The notes beneath the pieces were generated by a model. It was not told where the DNA came from and searched no databases. It saw nothing but the letters and a program-made list of their open reading frames with translations. Below, piece after piece: positions 11,594 through 21,501 of a DNA stretch of 64,000 bases (within the stretch, counting starts at the first letter, position 1; each line of letters opens with the position of its first letter). The position numbers and the translations under genes were made by a program. The stretch spans positions 124,001 through 188,000 of the forward strand of contig NZ_VNWP01000001.1 in assembly GCF_014224355.1 (NCBI RefSeq), in the 5' to 3' direction. This DNA is from Synechococcus sp. BSA11S (GTDB lineage Bacteria; Cyanobacteriota; Cyanobacteriia; PCC-6307; Cyanobiaceae).

Positions 11594-14326
11594 ATGAATT
11601 CTGCAGGCGTCGGATTGCGTGCCGGTATGTGGCTGGGTGCCGCCACCGCCCTGCTCACCTCGCTTCCCCTGGTGGTGTCACCTGTGCCTGCGGTAGCCCA
11701 GGCGTCCATCCGACAGGACGGTCTGCAGCTCAAGCTTCGTCGCCTGCCGGATGCTCTGGAACTGGTGATCCAGGATGCCGGCACCGGCAGCGATCTGCGT
11801 CAGCAGATGCAGGGCCAGGTGTGGGTCGGTGAGCTGCGCACCGGACAGATCCGTGGGCTCAAGGCCGGCCCCCAGTCGCTCTCGATGACCGATGCAGGCG
11901 TCGATTCGATCACCTTCGAAGGCACAGGCACTGAATTTCAGCTGAAGGTCACGCCGATGCCGGGGCGCAACCTGGGCACGCCGGTGGTGAGCAGCGACGG
12001 TCGCGACCTCACCGTGCGCTTCAACGCCCCGCAACTGCCCGTGAGCCAGACGGCCCAGGTGAATCTGCGGGCACCCGCGCGGGTGCCGACGGCGCCCTAC
12101 GTGCCGCCCCTGCGGCCCCGGGCGGTGGCGCCCCCGTCGGGGGACATCGCCGTGGGCACGATGACGATCCGCAACCGCGGCTACCTCAGCCTCTACGGCC
12201 CGCCGGTGACCCTCACCACCCGTGCGGCCAATCCCCGTGACGTGCTGATGGTGCTGGCGCAGATGGGGGGGTATGGCTTCGCTTTCTCCGATCCCTCGAT
12301 GGCGGGGGGGATCAATGGTCAGGGGGCACCGATGCCTGCTCCTCCCGCCCCGGTGACGGTGGCGTTCCAGGGCGAGCCCTACGAGCGGGCCTTCAACTTC
12401 GTTCTGCTCTCCTCCGGGCTGCAGGCCCGCAAGGAGGGCAACACGATCCTGGTGGGATCCGACGTCCTGGGCAAGACCATCGGCCCTCAGATGTCGAAGG
12501 TGTACCGCCTCAATCAGGTGGGGGCCAATTCGGCGGCGGATTACCTGGCCAACCTCGGCGCTCAGGTCACCAAGACCAACACGATCACCACGGCTGTGTC
12601 CCAGGGCGTGCCGCTGGGGGCTCAGCCTGCCGGAACCGGGCTGAGTGCCACCTCCCAGAGCACCACCTCCACCCAGCAGACCGTGGAAGCCTTCGGGGCC
12701 TCCTCCGGGCCACTGGTGGGGCTGCGGGCCACCACCGATCCACGCCTGGGCACGATCACGATCGTGGGTGAGCCTTCGCTGGTGGCGATCGGCGAGCAAT
12801 ACCTCAAGCAGCTGGATCTCCGTCAGCGCCAGGTGGCACTTTCAGTGAAAATCCTCGATGTGACCCTCACGAATGACACCGAGATCGACAACAGCTTCGC
12901 TTTCCGCTTTGGCAACAACTTCATCGTCAATGATGGCGGCCGGCTGCTGGCGGCCTTCGGGCGTAACCTTCCGGCCAATGCCGAGGATTTCAGCGACGCC
13001 AACACCCGTGAGTTCTTTGGCTCATCCTTGAGCTCTTCAAGTAATTCCCTGGTAAACTCCGGCAGTGATTCGACGTCGGGCTCAAGCTCAAGCAGCCAGT
13101 CTGGCAGTACGTCTGGATCTGGAACCGACTCCTCATTCAGTGAGGATCTCACCTTGTCGCTGAACAACGGCTGGTCGCTGAATCAGAACCAGATCAGTGA
13201 CGTGAATCGTCAGTTGTTCCGCGAAACCGGTACGGAGATCCAGCCCTTTGATGTTGAGCGCTTCATCCCCAATCCCAATTTCAACGAAGGTGCTGAAGAC
13301 CCTGGCGACCGCTTCATCACTGTCACGGACACGGAATATCGCATCGTCCCGACAGGGCGCACCACGCGAGCCATCACCAATGACCTCACGTCCAGGATTT
13401 CCCAGATCGTCTCGTCACAGGTCAACAGCGGCGTGAACATCGCCCGCAGTCGTGGAGGATTCTCCAATTCCGGCTCCAGCTCCAGCTCCAACTCGGGCAG
13501 AACAGGTTCGAACAACTCCCGTTCAGGCTCCGACACCATTTCGCAGTCTTCCTCCGACTCCTTCCAGAACTACTCCGGATCCAGGAGTCGCAACCCCGGC
13601 CTGAACTATCCCGACAACGAGTTCTTCAGCTTTCTGCAGGCTCAGATCGTCTCGGAGAATGCCAAGGTACTGGCCAGCCCCACCCTGATCCTCAGTGAGA
13701 ATCCCGAAGTCATTGAAGGGGGTGCCAATGTCGGAGGGGGAGGCTTGGGAGGACAGGCCGGTGACACCTCCGGCCTCAGCCCGGCCACCATCGGCCGCAC
13801 CCGGGCCAATGAATCCTTTGTGACCGTGGGTCGCCAGGTGGTCTCGGCCTACGACGTCACCAACACGGCCAACGTGGGCACCAGTTGCGAGCCCACCTTC
13901 AGCACGGCGGGGCTCACCTTCGGTGCCCGGGTCTCGAAGATCGACGACAATGGGTTCGTGACCTTCACCCTCTCCCCGGCCATCTCGGGAGTGGTGGGCC
14001 GCCAGCCGGTGCCGGGCTGTGGCTTCATCGACATCCTGCGCCTGCGCCGCCTCGACACCGGCAGCGTGCGCGTACGCGACGGCCAGACCCTGATTCTCAC
14101 CGGGGTCATCTCTGACGATGATTTCCAGGTGGTCTCCAAGTGGCCCATTCTGGGTGATCTGCCTCTGCTGGGTCAGTTCTTCCGCAGAACAAACGGTTCG
14201 CGCAACAAAAATGAACTGGTGATTCTGGTGACCCCGCGCATCATCGATGATCAGCAGGGTGGCACCTATGGCTATGGCTACACCCCGTCAACCCGGGATG
14301 CCCGCCGCTTGATCTACAGCCCCTGA
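11594..14326 (+). CDS. pilQ: PilQ-type secretin with serine-rich insertions
   Basis: Outer-membrane secretin through which the pilus exits. The start ATG 11594 puts a signal peptide at the N-terminus (GMWLGAATALLTSLPLVVS, then PAVAQA); an upstream frame to 11519 adds 25 residues with no role. Order: an AMIN-like beta region (about residues 35-140), an N0/STN-like domain (MVLAQMGGYGFAFS), an N1 domain (IVGEPSLVAIGEQYLKQLDL), then the secretin core with VLASPTLILSENPEV, DGQTLILTGVISDDD, WPILGDLPLLGQFF and NELVILVTPRI. Two Ser/Gly/Asn-rich segments (about residues 477-517 and 621-670) interrupt the region before the core. At 910 residues it is longer than typical PilQ. Confidence 0.92.
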   Translation: MNSAGVGLRAGMWLGAATALLTSLPLVVSPVPAVAQASIRQDGLQLKLRRLPDALELVIQDAGTGSDLRQQMQGQVWVGELRTGQIRGLKAGPQSLSMTDAGVDSITFEGTGTEFQLKVTPMPGRNLGTPVVSSDGRDLTVRFNAPQLPVSQTAQVNLRAPARVPTAPYVPPLRPRAVAPPSGDIAVGTMTIRNRGYLSLYGPPVTLTTRAANPRDVLMVLAQMGGYGFAFSDPSMAGGINGQGAPMPAPPAPVTVAFQGEPYERAFNFVLLSSGLQARKEGNTILVGSDVLGKTIGPQMSKVYRLNQVGANSAADYLANLGAQVTKTNTITTAVSQGVPLGAQPAGTGLSATSQSTTSTQQTVEAFGASSGPLVGLRATTDPRLGTITIVGEPSLVAIGEQYLKQLDLRQRQVALSVKILDVTLTNDTEIDNSFAFRFGNNFIVNDGGRLLAAFGRNLPANAEDFSDANTREFFGSSLSSSSNSLVNSGSDSTSGSSSSSQSGSTSGSGTDSSFSEDLTLSLNNGWSLNQNQISDVNRQLFRETGTEIQPFDVERFIPNPNFNEGAEDPGDRFITVTDTEYRIVPTGRTTRAITNDLTSRISQIVSSQVNSGVNIARSRGGFSNSGSSSSSNSGRTGSNNSRSGSDTISQSSSDSFQNYSGSRSRNPGLNYPDNEFFSFLQAQIVSENAKVLASPTLILSENPEVIEGGANVGGGGLGGQAGDTSGLSPATIGRTRANESFVTVGRQVVSAYDVTNTANVGTSCEPTFSTAGLTFGARVSKIDDNGFVTFTLSPAISGVVGRQPVPGCGFIDILRLRRLDTGSVRVRDGQTLILTGVISDDDFQVVSKWPILGDLPLLGQFFRRTNGSRNKNELVILVTPRIIDDQQGGTYGYGYTPSTRDARRLIYSP

Positions 14327-14348
14327 CCCCTCGTCGCCCGCCTGAGGA

Positions 14349-15170
14349 TCAGAAGGCCAGGGGGGCGAAGTATTTGACCGCCAGCGGTGCCAGCTGCTGG
14401 AAGATCGCCGTGGCGCTCTGCAGGAACTGGCCGCCCCAGCCATTGCCGGCACTGTTGCCCTGGGGATTCTTCTTGAGGTCTTCAGCCCCCTGGCGCACCT
14501 GCTGGGCCACCTTGGTGTTGCCCTGTTTCTCGAACAGACTGGCGGCGTAGGTGAAGTCGGCGGCGGCCAGGTCGCGCTTGGCCTGCTCCGCCCGGCTGAT
14601 CCCCCGGGCCAGCCAGCTCAGGGCCGCGTCGGGCTGCTTGAGAATGGCCTGGTTGAAATAGGTTTCCGCTTCGCTGGCTTGGCCCTGCAGGGCTGCCTCC
14701 ACGCCGGAATTGTGCAGATCGGCGTAGCTGCTGGCGCTTGGATTCACGCCAACAGCCTGTTTCCAGTGGCTGCGAGCCAGCCCGTCCACGTCAAGCAGCG
14801 CGCCACTGAGGTCGGATTCACGCAGATCCGTGCCCTCCAGCTGGGCACCACGCAGGTCGGCGCCGCGCAGGGAGGCCCCCAGCAGCGAGGTGAAGGTCAG
14901 GTCGGCTCCCTGGAGATTGGCGCCATCGAGCTGGGCGCGGCTGAGGTTGGCCCGCTGCAACTGAGCCTTGCTCAGGTCGGCGTCACGCAGGTCGGCATGG
15001 ACCAGATCCGCATCCTGAAGGCGGCAGCTCGAGCAGGCCCGCTGGTCGAGCAGCCGCATCACGTCGTTGGCGTCGGCGGCTTGCACCGCTCCACTCGTCA
15101 GCTGGGTGCTGGTGGCGAGCAGCAGAGCTCCCCTCAGAAGAGGGCGATGGGTTCGCAGCGAGGGCGCCAT
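14349..15170 (-). CDS. Secreted pentapeptide-repeat protein with TPR-like C-terminus
   Basis: Unknown function. Start ATG 15170 is preferred over frames reaching 15278, because it gives a normal signal peptide (LLRGALLLATSTQLTSGAVQA). Then comes a helical segment with two Cys (LDQRACSSCRLQ), about twelve pentapeptide repeats of the A(D/N)LxxA type (for example ADLSKAQLQRANLSRAQLDG), which fold as a right-handed beta-helix, and a C-terminal half with helix pairs resembling a TPR (EAETYFNQAILKQPDAALSW; AAADFTYAASLFEKQGN). It converges on pilQ with only 22 bases between the stops. Similar DLxxAxL proteins are common in cyanobacterial envelopes. Confidence 0.85.
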   Translation of the reverse strand: MAPSLRTHRPLLRGALLLATSTQLTSGAVQAADANDVMRLLDQRACSSCRLQDADLVHADLRDADLSKAQLQRANLSRAQLDGANLQGADLTFTSLLGASLRGADLRGAQLEGTDLRESDLSGALLDVDGLARSHWKQAVGVNPSASSYADLHNSGVEAALQGQASEAETYFNQAILKQPDAALSWLARGISRAEQAKRDLAAADFTYAASLFEKQGNTKVAQQVRQGAEDLKKNPQGNSAGNGWGGQFLQSATAIFQQLAPLAVKYFAPLAF

Positions 15171-15205
15171 GCCGGAGATGGTTGATGGAGGGTGAACTGG
15201 TGGAC

Positions 15206-15541
15206 TCAGAGGGCGGCCGCTGGAGCTGCCTTGACGCCGCGGGGTGCGATGCACCAGCGAGGGCCGATTTTCTTCCATACGTAGGCCGCCGGCAAGGGCT
15301 CCAGGCCCACCATCCCGGCGAACAACTGGTTGAGGCAGGGCTGGCCACTGGAGCAGGACTGGATGTTGCGTCCGTTCACCCGCTACACCGAGGCGTCTGG
15401 AGGTTGCGGTCCCTGGGTGAAGAACCGCTGCTCGGCCAGGCAGTAGGGGGCGGCCTGAACCACTGAGCCCATCAGGATTGCTGCAACTGAGAGGCCCAGC
15501 GTCACCCCGTTGGCGATGCCCCTGACCATGCCCAGGTCCAT
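15206..15541 (-). pseudogene. Small secreted protein gene interrupted by an in-frame TAG
   Basis: On the minus strand one frame runs from ATG 15541 to TGA 15206-15208 (111 codons plus stop), broken only by TAG at codon 53 (15383-15385). The first half has a signal peptide (GLSVAAILMGSVVQAA) followed by PYCLAEQRFFTQGP. The second half has NIQSCSSGQPCLNQLFAGM, PLPAAYVWKKIGPRWCIA and four Cys over the whole mature part. Both halves look like one secreted Cys-containing protein. One C-to-T change from CAG would explain the stop. It could also be a sequencing error. The rest of the 375-base gap before the next gene holds nothing else I can support. Confidence 0.6.
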
Positions 15542-15654
15542 GGCCCTAGCTCCGGCAACCTGACGAACCGGATTATGGCAACCTCCTCACTGCCGGGCTG
15601 CTGATCGGTGGCCGCCGTTGCGTGGGGAGATCCTGACTGGTCCAGGCTGGGGGC

Positions 15655-16857
15655 ATGGGCTGTCAGGCAGGCATGGGCGGAGGACCAGCGGGGATAGGCA
15701 CCGCTGAGCGTCACGGCGGCAATCTGGAGGCCGTTGCCCGGCGTCTGGGCTGCCGTCCCTCCGATCTGCTCGATGCCAGCGCCTCCCTGGTTCCCTTCGG
15801 CCCCCCCGCCAAGGTGCGGGGACTATTGGCGGGCCTGCTGCTCACGCCAGCCGGGAGGCCGTCGCCCCTGAGGGACTACCCCGACCGCGACTCCCTGCGG
15901 CTGCGCCAGGCCATCGCCGCACACCACGGGCTCGATTCGGCCGCCGTGCTGCCTGGAAACGGGGCTGCGGAGCTGTTCACCTGGCTGGCCCGCGACGCGA
16001 CGGCGATGGGACGCAGCCTGCTGCCCACCCCCGGCTTCGCTGACTACCCCCGGGCCCTGGCCTGCTGGGGCGGGGCGTGGAGTCCCTGGCCGCTTGAGCT
16101 GCCGCTGCCGGGGCGACTGGCCTGGCCCCAGCCCCTGCCGACAGTCCCCGATGGTGACGTCCAGGCGGTGTGGATCACCAACCCCCACAACCCCACCGGG
16201 CAGCTCTGGAGTCGCGCCTCCCTGGAGCCGCTGCTGCAGCGCTTTGCGCTGGTGATCGTCGATGAGGCCTTCCTGCCCCTGGTGCCCGGCGGGGAGTGCC
16301 AGTCGCTGGTGCCGCTGCTCCCGGACCACCCCCGGCTGGTGGTGATCCGCAGCCTCACCAAGCTGCTGGCGATCGCCGGCCTTCGCCTGGGTTATGCCCT
16401 GGCGGATCCCGCCCGGCTGAGGCGCTGGGCCTCCTGGCGTGACCCCTGGCCGGTGAATGGCCTGGCGGCGGCCGTGGGGGAGGCCGTGGTGGGCGATCGG
16501 CGCTGGCAGGAACGTGTGCAGCGCTGGGTGGCAGTGGAGCGCCCCTGGCTGGAGCAGGGTCTGCAGCGGTTGCCGGGGCTCACGCCGCTGCCTTCAGCTG
16601 CCAACTTTCTGCTGGTGCGAGGGGACGCCTCCCTGGTGGAGCTGCGGGAGCGGCTGGAGTGCCATCAGCGGGTGCTGCTGAGGGATTGCCGCTCCTTTGC
16701 CGGCCTGGGGGAGTGCTGGCTGCGGATCGCCCTGCAGGACCGGCGTGGCAACCGACGGCTGCTGCGGGCCCTGCAGCAGGAGTGGGCGCCGTGGCATGAC
16801 GCCCTGGTTCCGGCTCAGTCGACCGCCAGCTCGCCCAGCAAGCCTGCCAGCCGCTGA
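15655..16857 (+). CDS. cobD: L-threonine-O-3-phosphate decarboxylase-like aminotransferase (CobD/CobC family)
   Basis: PLP enzyme of fold type I; members of this family make (R)-1-amino-2-propanol phosphate for cobalamin side-chain assembly. The HGGN motif at the start ([15 protein letters not shown]) is characteristic. Also seen: [19 protein letters not shown], the NPHNPTG motif, the DEAF segment and the PLP lysine in [19 protein letters not shown] 15655 has a GGGG-rich stretch before it; ATG 15673 is possible. The gene's last 43 bases overlap the 3' end of murG on the other strand. A diverged histidinol-phosphate aminotransferase is the alternative. Confidence 0.8.
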   Translation: MGCQAGMGGGPAGIGTAERHGGNLEAVARRLGCRPSDLLDASASLVPFGPPAKVRGLLAGLLLTPAGRPSPLRDYPDRDSLRLRQAIAAHHGLDSAAVLPGNGAAELFTWLARDATAMGRSLLPTPGFADYPRALACWGGAWSPWPLELPLPGRLAWPQPLPTVPDGDVQAVWITNPHNPTGQLWSRASLEPLLQRFALVIVDEAFLPLVPGGECQSLVPLLPDHPRLVVIRSLTKLLAIAGLRLGYALADPARLRRWASWRDPWPVNGLAAAVGEAVVGDRRWQERVQRWVAVERPWLEQGLQRLPGLTPLPSAANFLLVRGDASLVELRERLECHQRVLLRDCRSFAGLGECWLRIALQDRRGNRRLLRALQQEWAPWHDALVPAQSTASSPSKPASR

Positions 16858-17894
16858 TCGGCTTCGCGCACCGCCAGGCGCTCCATGCCCGCCCGCAGGG
16901 TGTTGAGGGGGTCAAGGGAGCCGCAGGTGCCCCGCAGACGCGGCCCGAGCAACCGCCACACCGCCTGCTCCAGGGCCGGATGCTCCGGCTGGTGCTGCCA
17001 AACGATCACAGCGGCTCCGGCCGCGGCGGCGGCCTCGGCGTTGGCGTCCTGGTGGCGGTCGGCGGCCTGGGGAAACGGCACCAGAATTGTGGGGGTGCCG
17101 CAGACGGCCAGTTCGCTGAGGCTCCCAGCCCCCGCTCGGCTGATGGCCAGCTGGGCGTGCTGCAGCAGGCCTGGCAGTTCGTCGCTGAAGGGCCGCTCGA
17201 TCGCCCCGCGGATCTGCAGGCTGCCGGCATCGGGATCGCTGCTGCCTGTGAGGTGCACCACACGGCAGCCGACGGCCACCAGCTTCGGCACCAGCGGCCG
17301 CACCATGCGGTTCAGGCCGAGGGCACCCTGGCTGCCGCCCATCACCAGTACCAGCGGTCCGGGCCCGTCGGGCACCCAGCTGGGCAGGGGAGCCGGCTGC
17401 AGGAAGGCCGCACGCACCGGGGTTCCCGTGACCAGTGGACGGCAGTGCGGCAGGCGCTCCGCCGCTTCGCGCAGCCCCACGGCCACCCGGCTGCAGTGCC
17501 GACCGAGCAGGCGGGTGACCCGGCCGGGGATCGCGTTGGATTCATGCAGAACCACAGGCACCCCGCACCAACGGGCGGCCAGGATCGCCGGGGCGGCGAT
17601 ATAGCCACCGGTGCTGAAGACCAGGCCGATGCCCTCCCGCCGGATCAGCCGGCGCACCGCCACGCTGGAGGCGATCAGGCGCAGCAGTTGCCAGAGCTTG
17701 CGCAACCCCTTGCCCTGCAACCCTCCGGCGCGGATGGTGTGCAACGGGTAGCGGCTGGGCACGAGCTCCCGCTCGAGACGGTTGGGGACCCCCAGCCACT
17801 GCACCTGCCACCCATCGGGCAAGGCCTCGGCCACGGCCAGGGCGGGAAACAGATGCCCGCCGGTTCCGCTGGCCGCGATCAGGAGCCTGGACAT
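16815..17894 (-). CDS. murG: UDP-GlcNAc:lipid I N-acetylglucosaminyltransferase MurG
   Basis: Adds GlcNAc to lipid I on the inner face of the membrane, giving lipid II for peptidoglycan. The N-terminal glycine-rich loop ([20 protein letters not shown]), the [15 protein letters not shown] motif, the second glycine-rich region ([15 protein letters not shown]) and the UDP-GlcNAc site ([20 protein letters not shown], then [15 protein letters not shown]) are all present. Length 359 is normal. The ATG start faces an unrelated gene with about 70 bases between them. Confidence 0.97.
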   Translation of the reverse strand: MSRLLIAASGTGGHLFPALAVAEALPDGWQVQWLGVPNRLERELVPSRYPLHTIRAGGLQGKGLRKLWQLLRLIASSVAVRRLIRREGIGLVFSTGGYIAAPAILAARWCGVPVVLHESNAIPGRVTRLLGRHCSRVAVGLREAAERLPHCRPLVTGTPVRAAFLQPAPLPSWVPDGPGPLVLVMGGSQGALGLNRMVRPLVPKLVAVGCRVVHLTGSSDPDAGSLQIRGAIERPFSDELPGLLQHAQLAISRAGAGSLSELAVCGTPTILVPFPQAADRHQDANAEAAAAAGAAVIVWQHQPEHPALEQAVWRLLGPRLRGTCGSLDPLNTLRAGMERLAVREADQRLAGLLGELAVD

Positions 17895-17966
17895 GGAGCT
17901 TCACTGACGCGCTCGGCGCGCTACCGGGGCGCGCCTAACTTAAAAGGGCCGCCATGGCCCACCCGG

Positions 17967-18716
17967 ATGCCGCACCTCCGCCCGTTCCTGCTCGCGCTGT
18001 TGTCGGCCTCGATGGTCTTCACGCGTCCTGAGGCCATGGCCGCGCCACCGGGTCCTGCCCTTCTCCAGAACCTCGAGCAGGCGCTCAACAACGGCAGTCC
18101 CTCGGGGCTGACCGCACTTGTTGAGGCTGGACCTGGTCTGGATCCCGCCCTGCTGGAGGCCCGTTACAAGATCCTGCGCGACCGCTTCCCCGATGCGCGC
18201 TGGACCGTGACCAGCGGCGCTCCCCTGCGCGATGGTCGCCCCACCGTGGCGATCGCGGTGAGCGGCAGCCGCATGGAGGGTCCCTTCCGCTACAGCCTTC
18301 AGGCGGAGCAGCTGCTCGCCCTCAGCGCCAATGGTTCCCTGCTGAATGGCCAGGAATTGATTCGCGAAACCACCACCATGCGCAGCGGTGAGGCGAGCCT
18401 GCCGGTGAGCGTGCTGATTCCCGATGCGGTGCTCACAGGTCAGCGCTACGACGTGGACGTGGTCTTCGATGAGCCGCTCGATGGCGCCGTGGCCGCCGGC
18501 GGCATCGCCGCGATCACCCCGGAGCAGATCAGTGCTCTGGAAACCCCCGACCTCGAACTGGCAGCCCTCGGTGGCGGCGGTCTGTTCAAGACGGTGCAGG
18601 CGCCCCTCAAACCCGGCAGCCAGACCTGGGCCGTGCTGCTGGTTCATCCCAAGGGCATCGTGAGCACCACCAAGCGTGTGCGGGTGGTGGCCGACAAGGC
18701 CTCGCTCACTCCCTGA
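17967..18716 (+). CDS. Secreted protein of unknown function
   Basis: 249 residues starting at ATG 17967, with an N-terminal signal peptide (FLLALLSASMVFTRPEAMAA). The mature part has the conserved-looking segments EARYKILRDRFPDARWTVT, MEGPFRYSLQAEQLLALSAN and VSVLIPDAVLTGQRYDVDVV. The alternating beta pattern at the end (TWAVLLVHPKGIVSTTKRVRVV) suggests an immunoglobulin-like or nuclear transport factor 2-like fold, but I do not recognise the family. It points away from murG and overlaps the next, oppositely oriented gene by 11 bases. Confidence 0.7.
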   Translation: MPHLRPFLLALLSASMVFTRPEAMAAPPGPALLQNLEQALNNGSPSGLTALVEAGPGLDPALLEARYKILRDRFPDARWTVTSGAPLRDGRPTVAIAVSGSRMEGPFRYSLQAEQLLALSANGSLLNGQELIRETTTMRSGEASLPVSVLIPDAVLTGQRYDVDVVFDEPLDGAVAAGGIAAITPEQISALETPDLELAALGGGGLFKTVQAPLKPGSQTWAVLLVHPKGIVSTTKRVRVVADKASLTP

Positions 18717-19668
18717 CCCCAGTGGGGTTGGTCTCAGGGCTGAACCATCGGGCCAGGGCCGAGACGTCCTCGTCGCCATGGCCGGCGGAGATCAGAGCAT
18801 CCTCGATTCCTGCCACGCGGGCACTGATCGGCAGCTCCACCCCTGCGGATGCGGCCGTCTCCAGAGCGATCCCCAGATCCTTGCGGTGCAGGGCCAGGCG
18901 AAAGCCCAGCGGGTAGGTGTTCTCGATCATCTGGCTGGCACGGTTCTGCAGGGCCCAGGAACCGGCGGCTCCGCCCTCGAGGGCCTCACAGACCTGCTGC
19001 AGTGGCAGGCCCTGCGCCCTGGCCAGCGCCAGGCCTTCCGCCAGGGCGGCATAACTCCCGGCCACCAGGATCTGGTTGACGGCCTTCACCTGCTGGCCTG
19101 AACCCACAGGGCCGAAGTGGCTGATCCGGGCGCCCACCACCTCCAGGAGGGGCCGGGCCCGATCCAGGTGGTCGCTGTCTCCACCACAGAGCAGTGAGAG
19201 TGTGCCGGCGCGGGCCCCCTCGGTGCCGCCGGTGACCGGGGCATCGAGGTAGCCCACCCCCAGCTCCCGCAGGCGGGCGGCCAGACGGCTGCTGGTGGCT
19301 GCGGAGATGGTGGAGAAATCGATCACGAGTGCCCCTGGGGCCACGCCTTCAGCCACACCGCCCTCGGCGAACAGCACGTCCTCCACGGCGAGGTCATCGC
19401 TGAGGCAGAGCGCAATCAGCTCGGATGAGGCCGCCGCCGCCGCCGGAGTGGCCGCCCTGATGGCGCCTCCAGCAGCCAGGGGCTCTTCCGCTTCACGGGT
19501 GCGGTTGTGGATGGTGAGGGGGAAGCCCGCCGCCAGCAGCCGCCCCGCCATCGGAGCCCCCAGGGCCCCGAGACCCAGGAAGGCCACCGCGGGGCGGTCA
19601 GGGTTGCCTTGTCGATCGGGGCCGTCCGGGAAAGATCTGGTCATCGGTCCCACCGTTTCGGTTGGCAT
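18706..19668 (-). CDS. 3-hydroxyisobutyrate dehydrogenase-family NAD(P)-dependent reductase
   Basis: Cytosolic beta-hydroxyacid dehydrogenase; likely substrates are succinic, glyoxylic or tartronate semialdehydes, as for plant and cyanobacterial GLYR-type enzymes, but the exact one cannot be read from the sequence. The Rossmann motif FLGLGALGAPMAGRLLAAG is followed by NRTREA, the substrate motif DAPVTGGTEGARAGTLSLL and the catalytic Lys in GSGQQVKAVNQILVAG. Length 320. Its 3' end overlaps the 3' end of the preceding secreted-protein gene by 11 bases. Confidence 0.88.
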   Translation of the reverse strand: MPTETVGPMTRSFPDGPDRQGNPDRPAVAFLGLGALGAPMAGRLLAAGFPLTIHNRTREAEEPLAAGGAIRAATPAAAAASSELIALCLSDDLAVEDVLFAEGGVAEGVAPGALVIDFSTISAATSSRLAARLRELGVGYLDAPVTGGTEGARAGTLSLLCGGDSDHLDRARPLLEVVGARISHFGPVGSGQQVKAVNQILVAGSYAALAEGLALARAQGLPLQQVCEALEGGAAGSWALQNRASQMIENTYPLGFRLALHRKDLGIALETAASAGVELPISARVAGIEDALISAGHGDEDVSALARWFSPETNPTGVRE

Positions 19669-19718
19669 CTGGTGATACGGACTACGGGAGCATGAAGGGG
19701 TCTGAAATCACCTCCGTC

Positions 19719-20153
19719 ATGTCGCTGCTTCGAAACGTCCAGTTGCTTCTGCTGCCCCCGGCCGCCGTCACTCTGGCGATGCTGCTGCAGGTGGGCTCCG
19801 GCCATGCCCAGACCGAAGCCTCTCCCAGCACCCGGCCTGCGCCAGCACGGGTCAGGCTCACCCCCAGCCAGGAAGCTGAGCTGTACAAAGGGCAGCGCAG
19901 CCTTTCGCTACGGGCCCATGCCGAGCGGATCGCCATCCTGCAGAAGGGTGAGCGCTGCCTGAATGAGGCCAAGGACCTCGCAGCGCTCAGCGCCTGCCGC
20001 CGCAGCGAACGGCAAGCCAGGCGGGAGCTGATGGGGCGGACCCGGAACGAGGCCCGTGCCCTGCATCAGCGGCTGGGCTTGCCGATGCGTGAAGGCCGCC
20101 GCGGCAAAGGCGGCAAGGGCAGGGCCTGGGAGACGCCGGCCGATCAGAACTGA
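19719..20153 (+). CDS. Small secreted helical protein of unknown function
   Basis: ATG 19719 gives 144 residues; ATG 19692 would add nine. A signal peptide (LLLLPPAAVTLAMLLQVGSGHA) precedes a proline-rich linker and a strongly charged helical region with SLRAHAERIAILQKGERCL and AACRRSERQARRELM-like spacing of Arg/Glu, two Cys about 20 residues apart, and a basic Gly/Lys/Arg-rich tail (GRRGKGGKGRAW). The helical Cys-to-Cys arrangement may be a disulfide-linked hairpin. I do not recognise the family. It ends seven bases from the pgk stop on the other strand. Confidence 0.65.
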   Translation: MSLLRNVQLLLLPPAAVTLAMLLQVGSGHAQTEASPSTRPAPARVRLTPSQEAELYKGQRSLSLRAHAERIAILQKGERCLNEAKDLAALSACRRSERQARRELMGRTRNEARALHQRLGLPMREGRRGKGGKGRAWETPADQN

Positions 20154-20159
20154 GCGACC

Positions 20160-21365
20160 TCAGGCCTCGTCGAGGGCGGCGACACCGGGAAGCACCTTCC
20201 CTTCCAGCAGCTCCAGGCTGGCGCCCCCCCCCGTGGAGATGTGGCTCATCTTTTCGGCCACACCAACCTTCTCCACGGCCGCCACCGAATCCCCGCCTCC
20301 AATGATCGTGCAGCAGCCCCTGCCGCTCAGCTCGGCCAGGGTATGGGCGACACCGTTGGTACCGGCGGCGAACTTGTCGAACTCGAACACGCCCATCGGG
20401 CCGTTCCAGATCACGGTCTTGCAGTCGGCCAGGGCCTCCTGGAAGGCCTTGAGCGAATCGGGGCCGATGTCGAGGCCCATCCAGCCATCGGGGATCACGT
20501 TCACCGAGGTGGTGAGGGTATTAGCGTCGGGGGAAAAGGCGTCGGCGAGCACCACATCGCTGGGCAGAAGGAGCTGAACCCCCTTGGCCTTGGCCTTGGC
20601 CTCCAGCTCGCGGGCCAGCTCAAGCTTGTCCTCTTCCACAAGGCTCTTGCCCACCGCCAGACCGCGGGCCTTGTAGAAGGTGAAGATCATGCCGCCGCCG
20701 ATCAGCACCTTGTCGCACTTGTCGATCAGGGCTTCGAGCACGCCGATCTTGCTGCTCACTTTGGACCCGCCCACGATCGCCGCCAGAGGGCGCTTGGGCT
20801 CGTCGATGGCCCCCTGCAGGTACTGCAGTTCCTTTTCCATCAGGTGACCGGCCACGTTGGGCCTCAGGAATTCGGTCACCCCTTCGGTGGAGGCATGGGC
20901 ACGGTGGGCGGCGCCGAAGGCATCGTTGACATACACCTCGGCCAGGGCGGCCAGCTGACGGGCGAAGGCGTCGTCGTTTTTCTCTTCTTCGGCGAAGAAG
21001 CGCACGTTCTCCAGGAGCACCACGTCACCGTCCTCCATCGCCGCCACCTTGGCTTCGGCATCGGGGCCGATGCAGCTGTCGGTCTTCACCACCGGTTTGC
21101 CCAGCAGCTCGCTCAGGCGGGCGGCCACCGGAGTGAGCCGCATCGCCTCGTTCACCTCGCCCTTGGGCCGGCCGAAGTGGGCGGCCAGGATCACCTTGGC
21201 GCCCTTTCCCACCAGGTCGTTGATGGTGGGCAGTGCCGCGCGGATGCGGGTGTCGTCGGTGATGGCACCGCTCTCATCCAGGGGTACGTTGAAGTCGACC
21301 CGTACCAGAACACGCTTGCCTTGCAGATCGGCTGCGGACAGGCTGGTCAGGGATCGCTTCGCCAT
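20160..21365 (-). CDS. pgk: Phosphoglycerate kinase
   Basis: Transfers phosphate between 1,3-bisphosphoglycerate and ADP in glycolysis and, in cyanobacteria, in the reverse direction for the Calvin cycle. The 401-residue protein begins with [17 protein letters not shown], the PGK signature, and shows [40 protein letters not shown] and the C-terminal [13 protein letters not shown] nucleotide loop. Length and motifs are standard. It is divergent from usp across 136 bases, which should hold promoters for both but where I see no convincing box. Confidence 0.98.
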   Translation of the reverse strand: MAKRSLTSLSAADLQGKRVLVRVDFNVPLDESGAITDDTRIRAALPTINDLVGKGAKVILAAHFGRPKGEVNEAMRLTPVAARLSELLGKPVVKTDSCIGPDAEAKVAAMEDGDVVLLENVRFFAEEEKNDDAFARQLAALAEVYVNDAFGAAHRAHASTEGVTEFLRPNVAGHLMEKELQYLQGAIDEPKRPLAAIVGGSKVSSKIGVLEALIDKCDKVLIGGGMIFTFYKARGLAVGKSLVEEDKLELARELEAKAKAKGVQLLLPSDVVLADAFSPDANTLTTSVNVIPDGWMGLDIGPDSLKAFQEALADCKTVIWNGPMGVFEFDKFAAGTNGVAHTLAELSGRGCCTIIGGGDSVAAVEKVGVAEKMSHISTGGGASLELLEGKVLPGVAALDEA

Positions 21366-21501
21366 GGGGTCTGGGGTGATCGAGGATGGGAGAGATTAAC
21401 CCGCAGCCTTCGGCTCACTCCTGGCAGGGCGCTAGGACAAGTGGGGACAGGCTTTCTGCCCGACCCCTGCGCCGTGATGGCGACCACTGGATGGCGAACC
21501 C

